Positions 43,325 to 51,482 of a stretch of DNA of 64,000 nucleotides are shown here, one piece after another. Within the stretch, counting starts at the first letter, position 1. Each line of letters opens with the position of its first letter. The stretch spans positions 22,094 through 86,093 of the forward strand of contig CANRNU010000004.1 of NCBI GenBank assembly GCA_947632005.1, in the 5' to 3' direction. Under the pieces are notes generated by a model. That model had not been told where the DNA came from, made no database searches, and was given only the letters and a program-made list of their open reading frames with translations. This stretch comes from an uncultured Oscillospiraceae bacterium (GTDB lineage Bacteria > Bacillota > Clostridia > Oscillospirales > Oscillospiraceae). Made by a program: the position numbers and the translations under genes.

Positions 43325-43941
43325 CAGCAATACCTCCTGTAAATATCTTCATAGACCTTCCCGGCTCGCTTTCCATACTCTTCCGTCAGCCGGTCCACCT
43401 CATCGTTGATGGTCCCGGCGTAAGCCCGGTCGGCCATGGCCTTGGTGTTCACCTTCACGTTCACCGCCGCGCCATACATGGCGCCCCGGCAGAGCACCGC
43501 GCCGGTGGCGGCGTCGGATACGGCCAGAACGCTGCCCATGGCGGCGAAGCCCTCCATAAGCTCGATGGCTTTGCAGCACAGCCGGACCATTTTCAGCGGC
43601 GGCTGGGCCGCCAGACGAAGGCAACGCTCCAATTCCTCCGCTCTGCCGGGGGCGTCTTTGGGGATGCCGTAGGCACGGCTCAGGGGCCGGAACGCCTCCG
43701 CGTCCTCGTCCACCAGGGCCAGCAGCGTCTGGGACAGCTCCTTTGCCTGGCCGGTCAGGGCGGTCATCTCCGCCTCCACGGCGGCGTACTTGGGCTTTCC
43801 GACGGTCAGCTCGCCCACCATGGCTCCCAGGGCGACCCCTAATGCTCCCACCAGGGCCGATGCCCCGCCGCCGCCGGGCGCGGGGGCCCTGGAGGCCAGA
43901 GCCTCGGTAAAATCGGTCAGGGAAGCGTTTTTCAATTCCAT
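43324..43941 (-). CDS. fchA: FchA, methenyltetrahydrofolate cyclohydrolase (FTCD-C family)
   Basis: The start ATG 43941 has TTGGAGG upstream; 205 residues. The all-helical cyclodeaminase/cyclohydrolase fold is seen from LASRAPAPGGGGASALVGAL (about 14-33; the Gly-rich folate loop) and VNVKVNTKAMADRAYAGTIN near the end. FchA converts methenyl-THF to 10-formyl-THF, a step FolD can also perform, so the pair gives redundancy in one-carbon flow. It overlaps folC by 10 bases upstream and folD by one base downstream. Confidence 0.88.
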   Translation of the reverse strand: MELKNASLTDFTEALASRAPAPGGGGASALVGALGVALGAMVGELTVGKPKYAAVEAEMTALTGQAKELSQTLLALVDEDAEAFRPLSRAYGIPKDAPGRAEELERCLRLAAQPPLKMVRLCCKAIELMEGFAAMGSVLAVSDAATGAVLCRGAMYGAAVNVKVNTKAMADRAYAGTINDEVDRLTEEYGKRAGKVYEDIYRRYC

Positions 43942-45179
43942 CCTTTTTCCTCCAATAAGCGCTTGCGCAGGTGGCCGATGTAGTACAGCGACCCGAAGGC
44001 GCACACCGGCTCGTCGTGGGCCCGGCACAGGGCCAATGCCTGGTCCAGGCTGTCCGCCGCCCGGGCGGGCACGTTTTTGATCGCCCCGGCCAGCGCCGCC
44101 GCCGGCAGGGCCCGGGGCCCCTCCTCCGGCGTGACGCACACGAACCGGGCCGCCAGAGGCTCCATGATCTGCAGGATGCTTTGCCAGTCCTTGTCCCCCA
44201 TCACACCCATGAGCATGGTGCACTTTTGCCCGGGCAGATACGCCCGCAGCCCCGCCGCCAGCGCCGCGGCACCGTGGGGGTTGTGGGCGCCGTCCAGGAA
44301 AAAAGGGGGCTCGCCGGGCACATACTCGAACCGGCAGGGCCATTTCGCCGCGGCCAGACCGGTCCGGACGTCCGACTCGGAAAGGCCCAGCTCCCGGGCC
44401 GTCTCCAGCACCGCACAGGCGTTTTCGATCTGGTGCCACCCCAGCAGAGGAAGTGTCACGTCTTCCATGTCCCCATAGGAAAACCGCTGGCCGGACAGGG
44501 AGGAAGACAGAAAGCGGATTTTTGTTATGTTAACTAAACGAAGGGGTGCCCCCACTGCTGCGCATCGGGCTTTTATTACGGCCAGCGCCTCCGGCGGCTG
44601 GGGGGCGCACACCGCGGGGCAGCCGGGCTTTAGGATGCCCGCCTTTTCCCCGGCGATGGCGGCCAGGGTATCTCCCAGCACCGCTGTATGGTCCAGGCCG
44701 ATGGGCATGATAACGGAAACGGCAGGCTTTTCGATCACATTGGTGGCGTCCAGGCGGCCTCCCAGGCCCGTCTCCAGCACCACATAGTCACAGCGCTGCT
44801 CGGCAAAGTACAAAAACGCCGCAGCGGTCATCTTCTCAAAATAGGAGGGCTCGTCCAGACCCCGACAGGCCGCCCGGACCCGGGCGGTGACAGCGGCAAA
44901 GTTGTCAAGATTTATGTCAACTCTATCCACCTTTATCCGCTCCCAGGGACCGGTCAGGTCCGGAGAGGTATAGAGCCCGGTCCGGTATCCGGCGGCGCGC
45001 AGGACGGCGGCGATCATGGCGGCGCAGGAGCCCTTGCCGTTGGTGCCGGCGATGTGCACGCACCGCAGACCCCGCTGGGGGTCGCCCAGCCGGGCGCACA
45101 GCGCCTCCATCACCTCCAGGCCGGGGGCGTGGGTATACTTGGGCGTGCCGGTATAGAATTGGAGAAAATCCGTGTCCAT
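43932..45179 (-). CDS. folC: Folylpolyglutamate synthase/dihydrofolate synthase
   Basis: The 415-residue protein starts MDTDFLQFYTGTPKYTHAPG. Mur-ligase features: P-loop HIAGTNGKGSCAAM (about 43-56), the TSPDLTGPWERIKV segment, the metal-binding ETGLGGRLDATNVI, GLDHTAVLGDTLAAIAGEKA and FLDGAHNPHGAAAL in the C-terminal domain. It adds glutamate to folates, holding them in the cell for the FchA and FolD steps encoded after it. No Shine-Dalgarno precedes the ATG; an extended -10 box ends 6 bases upstream, so the message may be leaderless. Confidence 0.92.
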   Translation of the reverse strand: MDTDFLQFYTGTPKYTHAPGLEVMEALCARLGDPQRGLRCVHIAGTNGKGSCAAMIAAVLRAAGYRTGLYTSPDLTGPWERIKVDRVDINLDNFAAVTARVRAACRGLDEPSYFEKMTAAAFLYFAEQRCDYVVLETGLGGRLDATNVIEKPAVSVIMPIGLDHTAVLGDTLAAIAGEKAGILKPGCPAVCAPQPPEALAVIKARCAAVGAPLRLVNITKIRFLSSSLSGQRFSYGDMEDVTLPLLGWHQIENACAVLETARELGLSESDVRTGLAAAKWPCRFEYVPGEPPFFLDGAHNPHGAAALAAGLRAYLPGQKCTMLMGVMGDKDWQSILQIMEPLAARFVCVTPEEGPRALPAAALAGAIKNVPARAADSLDQALALCRAHDEPVCAFGSLYYIGHLRKRLLEEKGWN

Positions 45180-45185
45180 GGGAAC

Positions 45186-45194
45186 AGTATACCA
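45186..45194 (-). promoter_or_regulatory. Extended -10 promoter of folC (predicted leaderless)
   Basis: The minus strand reads TGGTATACT-GTTCCC-ATG. TATACT (45186-45191) with an upstream TG forms an extended -10 element. A start 7 bases downstream would coincide with the A of the folC start codon at 45179. The -35 region (TTTTCC, 45209-45214) is poor. Confidence 0.55.
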
Positions 45195-45228
45195 TGTTTG
45201 CGGTCCAGGGAAAAGACATTTCCCGCCG

Positions 45229-45257
45229 TTGACTTTACTCAAAATATGGGATAGAGT
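45229..45257 (+). promoter_or_regulatory. Promoter of greA
   Basis: TTGACT (45229-45234) and TAGAGT (45252-45257) with a 17-bp spacer, on the plus strand in the greA-folC divergent region. Confidence 0.6.
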
Positions 45258-45290
45258 ATAGCAAGCATTGGTGATTACGGAGGGATGCAG

Positions 45291-45794
45291 ATGCACGACG
45301 AATTGACGGCGGTGGATATCCGCAAGATGCAGGAGGAGATAGACTACCGGGAGACGGAGCTGCGCCCGAAGCTCATCGAGGATGTACAGACCGCCCGGGC
45401 CTTTGGGGACCTGTCGGAGAACTTTGAGTACAAGGCGGCCAAGCAGGCCAAAAACAAAAACGAGAGCCGCATCCGCTACCTGAAGCGGATGATCGCCTCG
45501 GCGGTGATCATTGAGGACAAGTCCAAGGCGGATGAGGCGGGGCTTTTTGATAAGCTCACCCTGTTCATGGAGGACGAGAACGAGGAGGAGGTCATCACCC
45601 TGGTGACCACCCTGCGGCAAAATCCTGCCAAGGGCCTTATCAGCAAGGAGTCCCCGGTGGGCCAGGCGGTCCTGGGCCATCGGGTAGGGGACCGGGTGTT
45701 CGTGCAGGTGGGGGATCACGGCGGCTACTGGGCCCAGATCCGGGCCATTGAGAAGGGGGCCGACGACGATACGATGGAGATCAGCCCATTTTAA
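45291..45794 (+). CDS. greA: Transcription elongation factor of the GreA family
   Basis: The ATG at 45291 is favoured, since GGAGGG (45279-45284) abuts the in-frame ATG at 45285; 167 residues. The N-terminal coiled coil carries the acidic tip ARAFGDLSENFEYKAAKQAK (about 37-56), which enters the RNA polymerase secondary channel and stimulates transcript cleavage. The C-terminal FKBP-like domain ends SPVGQAVLGHRVGDRVFVQV. It is slightly longer than E. coli GreA (158). It shares a transcript with the flavin reductase gene 12 bases downstream. Confidence 0.9.
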   Translation: MHDELTAVDIRKMQEEIDYRETELRPKLIEDVQTARAFGDLSENFEYKAAKQAKNKNESRIRYLKRMIASAVIIEDKSKADEAGLFDKLTLFMEDENEEEVITLVTTLRQNPAKGLISKESPVGQAVLGHRVGDRVFVQVGDHGGYWAQIRAIEKGADDDTMEISPF

Positions 45795-45806
45795 GGAGGA
45801 GATACG

Positions 45807-46283
45807 ATGGAGAAGTTCAACACGGATGTGTTCAGCATTTTTGAGGACGACTGGGCCCTGGTGACGGCCGGGACGGAGGGAGCGTACAACACCATGACCA
45901 TCGGCTGGGGCGGCCTGGGGACCTTGTGGAGCCGGCCCGCGGCCACGGTGTATGTGAAAAAGAACCGCTATACCCATGACTTCATGGAGAAAAATAACTG
46001 GTTTACCGTGAGCTTCTTCCCGCCGGAATATAAAAAAGCCCTGGGCATTTTGGGCTCCCGGTCCGGCCGGGACGGGGACAAGGTGGCCGTGGCCGGGCTG
46101 ACGCCGGTGTACCTGGACGACGCCGTGACCTTCCGGGAGGCCAGCATGACGCTGCTGTGCCGAAAGATGTATGCCCACGACTTTGACGCAGACGCCGTAC
46201 CTGCCGACGTGAAGGAGGACTATTATGGAACGGAGCCCGTCCACACCATGTATGTGGGCGAGGTCGTGAAGGTGCTGAAATAG
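45807..46283 (+). CDS. Flavin reductase-like FMN-binding protein
   Basis: The 158-residue protein has AAGGAGGAGA before the ATG. The fold is the FMN-binding split barrel: FSIFEDDWALVTAGTEGAYN, TMTIGWGGLGTLWSRPAATV (about 29-48, a flavin-contacting segment), KKNRYTHDFMEKNNWFTVSF and a C-terminal VHTMYVGEVVKVLK strand. Such proteins reduce flavins or carry FMN in anaerobes; the physiological partner is unknown. It is second in a two-gene unit with greA and ends at a strong terminator. Confidence 0.85.
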   Translation: MEKFNTDVFSIFEDDWALVTAGTEGAYNTMTIGWGGLGTLWSRPAATVYVKKNRYTHDFMEKNNWFTVSFFPPEYKKALGILGSRSGRDGDKVAVAGLTPVYLDDAVTFREASMTLLCRKMYAHDFDADAVPADVKEDYYGTEPVHTMYVGEVVKVLK

Positions 46284-46307
46284 TCTGATAGACAGAATTA
46301 ATAGCAG

Positions 46308-46353
46308 AAAGATTCCCGGTCGGGAGGTACTACCTCCTGGCCGGGAATCTTTT
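46308..46353. terminator. Bidirectional terminator
   Basis: An interrupted long stem AAGATTCCCGG...GGAGGTA/TACCTCC...CCGGGAATCTT (46308-46328 with 46330-46350) is followed by TTTTTATTTATT. It separates the flavin reductase gene from the convergent XRE regulator gene. Confidence 0.8.
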
Positions 46354-46685
46354 TATTTATTCAAGGATTTGAAATATACATCCAACAACCGGTATGCTGT
46401 TTCCCGCTCCCAAGTAGAGCAGGAGTGCAGCCGAGACAGAATGTCCTCTTCCCGAATAGGTACCGTTTCTTCGTCGGCGGTCAGGATCTCATCCGGCGTG
46501 ATACACAGAGCTTGGCAAATACGCAGGAACGTCTCAATACGCATGTTTACTGTGCCCCGTTCAATGTCTGCGTAGGTTCGGTCGGACAGCCCTGCCGCGA
46601 CAGCTGCTTCCAGCTGGGTCATGCCCTTTCGTTTTCGGATGGCTAGCAACTTGTTGCCGATGGTACGGAAATCGAATACTAACAT
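46353..46685 (-). CDS. XRE family transcriptional regulator
   Basis: The start ATG 46685 has GGGAGG 9 bases upstream; 110 residues. Residues 5-64 are a Cro/CI helix-turn-helix: TIGNKLLAIRKRKGMTQLEA, AAGLSDRTYADIERGTVNMR, then IETFLRICQALCITPDEILT. A short helical C-terminus (ILSRLHSCSTWERETAYRLL) may dimerise. It is divergent from an acyltransferase gene, with inverted and direct operator-like repeats of AGTTCCTGTTT in between, so it probably represses both. Composition is more AT-rich than the flanks. Confidence 0.85.
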   Translation of the reverse strand: MLVFDFRTIGNKLLAIRKRKGMTQLEAAVAAGLSDRTYADIERGTVNMRIETFLRICQALCITPDEILTADEETVPIREEDILSRLHSCSTWERETAYRLLDVYFKSLNK

Positions 46686-46716
46686 CGTCCTATCCTCCCA
46701 CGCTGCATCTGTAGGA

Positions 46717-46788
46717 ATTATAGTTCCTGTTTTTCTTGACAAACAGGAACTATAATTGCATAATATCAGGAAGAATAGTTCCTGTTTT
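46717..46788. promoter_or_regulatory. Operators of the XRE regulator
   Basis: A perfect inverted repeat ATTATAGTTCCTGTTT/AAACAGGAACTATAAT (46717-46732 with 46741-46756, 8-bp spacer) plus a third half-site AATAGTTCCTGTTTT (46774-46788). The left arm contains the minus-strand -10 TATAAT; the right arm lies in the spacer of the plus-strand promoter; the third site lies just after its start point. Confidence 0.85.
46736..46764 (+). promoter_or_regulatory. Promoter of the acyltransferase gene
   Basis: TTGACA (46736-46741) and CATAAT (46759-46764) with a 17-bp spacer, overlapped by the operator repeats. Confidence 0.75.
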
Positions 46789-46810
46789 GCGTTGCGGAGG
46801 TAGATGATAG

Positions 46811-47914
46811 ATGAGAAATGCGGATATATTGCCGCTTCATGACTATATAGTCCCGGAAGAAGAGTCAGAGAGAATACGTATCTGGAAAGTTTGGCTGGCC
46901 ATTCTGGTGGTGTTTCTCCATTCATATGGTGAGGATAATCTTCTGTTTCGCGATGGAGGAGCCTCCTTTGGTATCCCTCTCTGGCTGGACTGGACAGAAT
47001 ACGCTCTTACACAGGTGGTAACCCGCTGTGCAGTGCCGGGATACTTTTTTATTGCCTCGGTCTTCTTATACAGAAAGTCCTTCACATGGAGGGGGAATAT
47101 GCGCAAGAAGCTGAAGACGCTTCTTGTTCCTTATCTGATAATCAACACCGTGTGGATCGGAATATACTTTACAGCACAGCATATCAGCTTTCTGAGCAGT
47201 TTCTTTTCCAGGCCGGATCAATTTGTTGCCAATTGGACCTGGAGAGAATGGGTGAACGCTTATGTTGGCCTGAAGATGAATCCATTTATTGGACCTCTGT
47301 GGTTTGTGCGGGAACTGCTGATTTTTAACGTGCTGGCTTTGGTCTTGAAACGCCTGATTGATGCAGCGCCCAAGGTAATACTGACTGTATTGGCGGCACT
47401 TATGCTGCTGTGCATAGAACCGGAAATCCTGCATAGACTGCGGGATGGTCTGGTATTCTTCTGCCTGGGTTATTATTTTGTCAAATATGATATACACTTC
47501 TCCGATGTGGACCGGATTCCGGCAGGTCTGTTGTGTGGAGCGTATTTTGTCAGCCTGTCTGTAGACGTAGCCATGCGGGATATGACTTATCAATATCTCC
47601 CGCGGATACTCTCTATGGGACTTGGGATGCTGTTCTTTGCTCGCTTTGTCACAAAGATTCAGAGGAATACTTGGAGGAAAAAGCTGCTGTGGTTTTCGGG
47701 GTACGGATACTGCATATATCTGTTCCATGAAAATACGCTGTCACTGAGCAGAAAGGTAGCAGCCAGGCTGCTACCTCAGAATACATTGTTTCAGGTGCTG
47801 GAGGCGGTAGGGGTACCGCTTGCTGTCATCGCAGTATGTGTAGCGGTCGGCGTGATACTGAAGCGGTATTTGCCAAAGCTGTACGGCGTTTTGACGGGAG
47901 GAAGAAAGATATAG
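46811..47914 (+). CDS. Membrane acyltransferase (Acyl_transf_3 family)
   Basis: The 367-residue protein has about ten membrane helices. The first helix has the family motif WKVWLAILVVFLHSYGEDNL (His at about 37 is the presumed catalytic base), and a later GPLWFVRELLIFNVLAL segment is the second hallmark. Members acetylate or succinylate exopolysaccharide or peptidoglycan sugars at the outer membrane face. GGAGG lies 10 bases before the ATG. The gene is AT-rich relative to its surroundings and controlled by the divergent XRE regulator. The substrate is unknown. Confidence 0.82.
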   Translation: MRNADILPLHDYIVPEEESERIRIWKVWLAILVVFLHSYGEDNLLFRDGGASFGIPLWLDWTEYALTQVVTRCAVPGYFFIASVFLYRKSFTWRGNMRKKLKTLLVPYLIINTVWIGIYFTAQHISFLSSFFSRPDQFVANWTWREWVNAYVGLKMNPFIGPLWFVRELLIFNVLALVLKRLIDAAPKVILTVLAALMLLCIEPEILHRLRDGLVFFCLGYYFVKYDIHFSDVDRIPAGLLCGAYFVSLSVDVAMRDMTYQYLPRILSMGLGMLFFARFVTKIQRNTWRKKLLWFSGYGYCIYLFHENTLSLSRKVAARLLPQNTLFQVLEAVGVPLAVIAVCVAVGVILKRYLPKLYGVLTGGRKI

Positions 47915-47930
47915 TTGGTTAGAAAAATGC

Positions 47931-47960
47931 CCGCCTGGTGAGAGATATCTCACCAGGCGG
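47931..47960. terminator. Bidirectional terminator
   Basis: A perfect 13-bp stem CCGCCTGGTGAGA/TCTCACCAGGCGG (47931-47943 with 47948-47960) with loop GATA is followed by ATTTTAT; it separates the convergent acyltransferase and YdcF genes. Confidence 0.85.
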
Positions 47961-47963
47961 ATT

Positions 47964-48617
47964 TTATATCAGCTGGCCTGTGTAGCCCGCTGCGGTGAGC
48001 CGGCCATAGGCGGCCCGGACGGCGGGCGGTATCTGCTGGGGTATCTGATACCCCTTCTGGGCGTACAGATCCATCCGCTGGATGTCGCCCACCACGGTCT
48101 CGATGACGGTCCTCTCCCCGATGCCCGCCGCGGCGGCGGCCCGGATATGGGCCGGGATGCTTACCTGGGGCGACGTCACAGTGAGCTCCGCCTCCGGCCA
48201 ATAGACCGCAGCGGCGGCGTATACCCGCCGTTCCATGTATGGCTTGTGCACGGCCAGGACCCGGCGGGCGGGGATGCCTCTTTCCGCCAGCAGGGCCTTG
48301 GTGAACAGGAAGTTCTCCGCCGAGTTGGCGGAGCAGGCTTCCAGCAGGATGGCCTCTTCCGGCACGCCCTGGGCCATGGCGATGGCGGCGAAGCGCTCTG
48401 CCTCGCTGGTGTGAAAGACCCCTTCCGTGTTCCGGCCCAGTCCGCCGGAGAACACGACCACCGGGACCAGACCCTGCCGCCACAGCTCCGCCGCCCGGAC
48501 GGGGATCATCTCATCATAACACCCCAGGCCCACCAGCACGTCCGCCGGGCCCGGCGTCATGCCCATGTGCATATAGTCCCACAGGACCTGCAGGTCCCGC
48601 ATCACGGCGTCTGTCAT
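47964..48617 (-). CDS. YdcF/SanA-like DUF218 protein
   Basis: The 217-residue protein has the DUF218 motifs: DVLVGLGCYDEMIPVRAAEL near the N-terminus, VVVFSGGLGRN (about 48-58) and the acidic SANSAENFLFTKALL helix (the E of the usual (S/T)xEN motif, about 95-110). No membrane anchor is present, so it is the cytoplasmic YdcF type rather than SanA. E. coli YdcF binds SAM; the function is otherwise unknown. It overlaps the upstream radical SAM gene by 4 bases, so they are co-translated. Confidence 0.85.
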   Translation of the reverse strand: MTDAVMRDLQVLWDYMHMGMTPGPADVLVGLGCYDEMIPVRAAELWRQGLVPVVVFSGGLGRNTEGVFHTSEAERFAAIAMAQGVPEEAILLEACSANSAENFLFTKALLAERGIPARRVLAVHKPYMERRVYAAAAVYWPEAELTVTSPQVSIPAHIRAAAAAGIGERTVIETVVGDIQRMDLYAQKGYQIPQQIPPAVRAAYGRLTAAGYTGQLI

Positions 48618-49498
48618 ATCCCTCGGTAGATGTCGCTGCGGAGCAGGGAGGGGTCCTGGGCGGCGATGACCTCGTCCAGCTGGGCGATGATCTTCTCCCG
48701 GTCCTCCTTCAGGGTGCCCTTGATGGGCAGATAGTTGGAGGCGTGGTTGGAGGTGTAATGCAGGCCGCTCAGCTCGATCTGCCGGACCAGCTCCCGTATC
48801 TCCAGCAGGCTTTCATAGGGGCTCTGGAGCTTGAGCTCCCCCCGCTGGACCTCGTCATAGAGGGGCGTGCCCTCGATGGCCATGAGTGTCATGGAGGACA
48901 GGTGTTTGGGACGCATCTCGTTGACCATTTTGGCAGTGAGAGCGGCGTTGCGCTCCAGGGCGTCTCTGCCCGCGCCCTCCAGGCCGGTGATGACGATGGC
49001 CCAGAGGTCGAAGCCGGCCGCCACGAGGTTCTGCCCCGCCTGGAGCATGCCGTCCGCGCCCACGCCCTTTTTTACATGGCGCAGCAGGGCGTCGTCCCCG
49101 GTCTCCACCCCCAGATATGCCCGCTGCAGGCCGGCCTGGCGGATGGTGCGCAGCTCCTCCGGCGTCTTGCGCAGGGTGGACTGAGGCCCGGCGTAGGTGG
49201 TGACCCGCCGCAGGTTGGGAAAGGCGGCGTACAGGGCCTTCAGGACGGTGAGCAGGTAGTCCATGGGCAGGTTGATGGCGTCCCCGTCGCAGAGAAACAC
49301 GGTCTCGGTGTTCTTGTAAAACGTGGCGGTGGCCATCTGAATGTCCTCCAGCACGTCTTCCAGGGGCCGGACATGGTAGCGCTTGGCCTTGTACATGTCG
49401 CAGAACGTGCAGGTGTTGTTGGAGCAGCCCACGGTGCATTGGAGCAGATAGCTCTTCCACTCCCCGGGCGGGCGGTAGATGTCGCCTTCATAACGCAT
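48614..49498 (-). CDS. Radical SAM protein (HemN-like group)
   Basis: The 294-residue protein begins MRYEGDIYRPPGEWKSYLLQ. The iron-sulphur motif is CTVGCSNNTCTFCDMY, with Cys25-x4-Cys30-x2-Cys33 plus Cys21, the spacing variant of a widespread uncharacterised radical SAM family. The SAM-binding GxGD-like segment LGVETGDDALLRHVKKGVGA (about 128-147) and the late ITGLEGAG strand are present. AGGAGG precedes the ATG. It is co-transcribed with ydcF. The reaction is unknown; it should not be called coproporphyrinogen dehydrogenase. Confidence 0.82.
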   Translation of the reverse strand: MRYEGDIYRPPGEWKSYLLQCTVGCSNNTCTFCDMYKAKRYHVRPLEDVLEDIQMATATFYKNTETVFLCDGDAINLPMDYLLTVLKALYAAFPNLRRVTTYAGPQSTLRKTPEELRTIRQAGLQRAYLGVETGDDALLRHVKKGVGADGMLQAGQNLVAAGFDLWAIVITGLEGAGRDALERNAALTAKMVNEMRPKHLSSMTLMAIEGTPLYDEVQRGELKLQSPYESLLEIRELVRQIELSGLHYTSNHASNYLPIKGTLKEDREKIIAQLDEVIAAQDPSLLRSDIYRGI

Positions 49499-49550
49499 GG
49501 TATAACCTCCTGGGTTTTGGGAAATCTAGTAGTGAGTTTCTGGTGAGGTG

Positions 49551-49901
49551 ATGGATTTGACCACACAGATCACGGCGGTCTTTGACGACCGGGACGGGGC
49601 GGACCTGGCCCTGATGCGCCTTCGCCGCAACGGCATCGAGTACTCCATTGCGGAGATGCGGGCGCCGGACCGGAAGGCCAGGAACGATATGCCCCTTTTG
49701 AACATGAGCCCCTCCTATGGTCTCACGGCCACAGACGGCGTGCTGCCGGGAGAGGTGTACGCGGCGGTGCTCCATTCCCGGGCGGTGATGGAGCGGACCA
49801 GCGCCGCCGCGGGGCAGGCACGGCTGACGCTCAATGTGCGCGCCGACCAGGTCCTCCGGGCCCGGGAGATCATCGCCACGGTGAAGGGGCGCATTTTATA
49901 A
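49551..49901 (+). CDS. Small alpha/beta protein, YflT/general stress-like
   Basis: The start is uncertain: GTG 49548, ATG 49551 or TTG 49557, the last best spaced from GAGGTG. About 116 residues. The pattern TTQITAVFDDRDGADLALMR, then LRRNGIEYSIAEMRAPDRKA and a late LTLNVRADQVLRAREIIATV resembles the YflT/17M stress-protein fold, two beta-alpha-beta halves with a flexible middle. The similarity is structural impression only. It is divergent from the radical SAM operon and followed by an R1 repeat. Confidence 0.55.
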   Translation: MDLTTQITAVFDDRDGADLALMRLRRNGIEYSIAEMRAPDRKARNDMPLLNMSPSYGLTATDGVLPGEVYAAVLHSRAVMERTSAAAGQARLTLNVRADQVLRAREIIATVKGRIL

Positions 49902-49914
49902 AAAGTTCCCGATT

Positions 49915-50038
49915 GGCCCCCTTGTGCAAAGGGGGCTGTCAGCGCCTTTGGCGCTGACTGGGGGATTGTTGCTAAGCCCGGGAACAACCCCTCCGCCTCG
50001 CATTCGCTCGGCACCTCCCCTTGCACAGGGGAGGCTTT
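49915..50038. repeat. Dispersed three-hairpin repeat, copy 2 (family R1), inverted
   Basis: Its reverse complement matches the copy at 6661-6788 along its length: the first hairpin CCTCCCCT...AGGGGAGG, the conserved GGTGCCGAGCG and GCGAGGCGGAGGGGTTGTT, then AACAATCCC, a CAGTCAGC-type hairpin and a final GGCCCCCTT/AAGGGGGC hairpin. The middle hairpin is longer here (GTCAGCGCC/GGCGCTGAC versus GTCAGC/GCTGAC), and the last stem has C/G runs one base longer, so pairing is maintained. Confidence 0.85.
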
Positions 50039-50108
50039 CGAATCGCTACACACCGCCGAAAATCATATCCAACTTTATTTGCCGCTCCGGCGGCAAATCC
50101 TGCGAGGC

Positions 50109-51374
50109 TCAATCGCCGCCCTTGATCAGGTCCCAGTATTTTTTGGCGGCCTGCTCGGTCTTGTTGTCGCCGTATTCGTAGTAATGGGCGTCCCTGAGAC
50201 TGTCGGGCAGGTACTGCTGGGCCACCCAGCGGTTGGGGAAGTTGTGGGGATAGAGATAGCCCTGCTCCCGCTCAAAGCCCGTGCCGTCGGCGTGGACGTT
50301 TTGAAGCTGGCGGGGGATGGGCCCGGCCTTGCCCGCCTTCACGTCGGCGATGGCCGCGTCGATGGCAAGGCACCCGGTGTTGGATTTGGGGCAGGTGGCC
50401 AGGAATATGACCGCCTCGGCCAGGGGCAGCCGGGCCTCCGGAAGGCCCAGCTGGAGGGCGGAATCCACGCATGCCTTCACGATGGGTACCGCCATGGGAT
50501 AGGCCAGGCCGATGTCCTCGCTGGCGGAGCACAATATCCGCCGGCAGGCCCCCAGAAGGTCCCCGGTCTCCAGGAACCGGGCCAGATAGTGCAGCGCCGC
50601 GTCCGGGTCCGAGCCACGCATGGATTTCATCAGGGCGGAGAGGATGTCAAAGTGCTCATCTCCGTCCCGGTCGTAGCGCATGGCGCTGCGCTGGGTGACC
50701 GCCCGGGCGTCGGCCAGGGTGAAGACCATGCCGTCCTTGCCCACATGGGCGGTGGAGTAGAGCAGTTCCAACGTGTTCAGGCTCTTCCTCACGTCCCCGC
50801 CGCAGGCGGAGGCGATGTAGTCCAGCAGTCCTTCCTCCGCCGTGACCGTCATGCCGTCCCGCTCCTGCAAAAGCCGCAGCACCCGCTCCATGGCCCTTTT
50901 CACGTCCCCGGGCTCCAGCTGCCGGAACTCGAAGACCGTGCTCCGGGAGAGGATGGCGTTGAACACGCAGAAATAGGGGTTCTCCGTGGTGGAGGCGATC
51001 AGGGTGATCTTGCCGTTCTCGATGAATTCCAGCAGGGACTGCTGCTGCTTTTTGTTGAAGTACTGTATCTCGTCCAGGTACAGCAGCACGCCCTCCGGGG
51101 CCAGGAAGGTGTCCAGCTCCTCGATGATGGCCTTGATGTCCGCGAGACCCGCAGTGGTGGCGTTCAGCCGGCGCAGAGGCCGGTTGGTGCGCTGGGCGAT
51201 GATGCGGGCCACGGTGGTCTTGCCGGTGCCGGAGGGGCCATAGAAGATCATGCAGGGGATGTGACCGCTCTCCGCGATGCGGCGCAGCATCCCATCCTCC
51301 CCCAGAATGTGCTCCTGGCCGACCACATCGGACAGCTCCTGGGGCCGGAATTCATCTGCCAAGGGACGGTACAT
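50109..51374 (-). CDS. rarA: Replication-associated recombination protein A (RarA/MgsA)
   Basis: The start ATG 51374 (MYRPLADEFRPQELSDVVGQ); 421 residues. AAA+ motifs: Walker A FYGPSGTGKTTVARI (about 39-53), Walker B VLLYLDEIQYFN, sensor 1 IASTTENPYF, the Arg finger SRSTVFEFR, and then the C-terminal tetramerisation domain (GSDPDAALHYLARFLETGDL). RarA acts at stalled replication forks with single-stranded DNA-binding protein. The ribosome binding site AAGGA is weak and 10 bases away. It is divergent from nth, another DNA repair gene. Confidence 0.93.
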   Translation of the reverse strand: MYRPLADEFRPQELSDVVGQEHILGEDGMLRRIAESGHIPCMIFYGPSGTGKTTVARIIAQRTNRPLRRLNATTAGLADIKAIIEELDTFLAPEGVLLYLDEIQYFNKKQQQSLLEFIENGKITLIASTTENPYFCVFNAILSRSTVFEFRQLEPGDVKRAMERVLRLLQERDGMTVTAEEGLLDYIASACGGDVRKSLNTLELLYSTAHVGKDGMVFTLADARAVTQRSAMRYDRDGDEHFDILSALMKSMRGSDPDAALHYLARFLETGDLLGACRRILCSASEDIGLAYPMAVPIVKACVDSALQLGLPEARLPLAEAVIFLATCPKSNTGCLAIDAAIADVKAGKAGPIPRQLQNVHADGTGFEREQGYLYPHNFPNRWVAQQYLPDSLRDAHYYEYGDNKTEQAAKKYWDLIKGGD

Positions 51375-51482
51375 ACAGTCAAGTCCTTTTCGGTAAGATA
51401 TACAAATTATAATGAAACCACTTGGAATTTGCAACAGGGCGTGATAAGATTTTGCCCAGAGTAAGAAAAGGTGGGATGTATT

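Noticed and set aside
43324..44439. Longer N-terminus for fchA running back through folC
   Set aside because: The upstream part is the wrong frame of folC (Arg/Pro/Gly-rich); ATG 43941 has a good ribosome binding site and starts the family's first helix.
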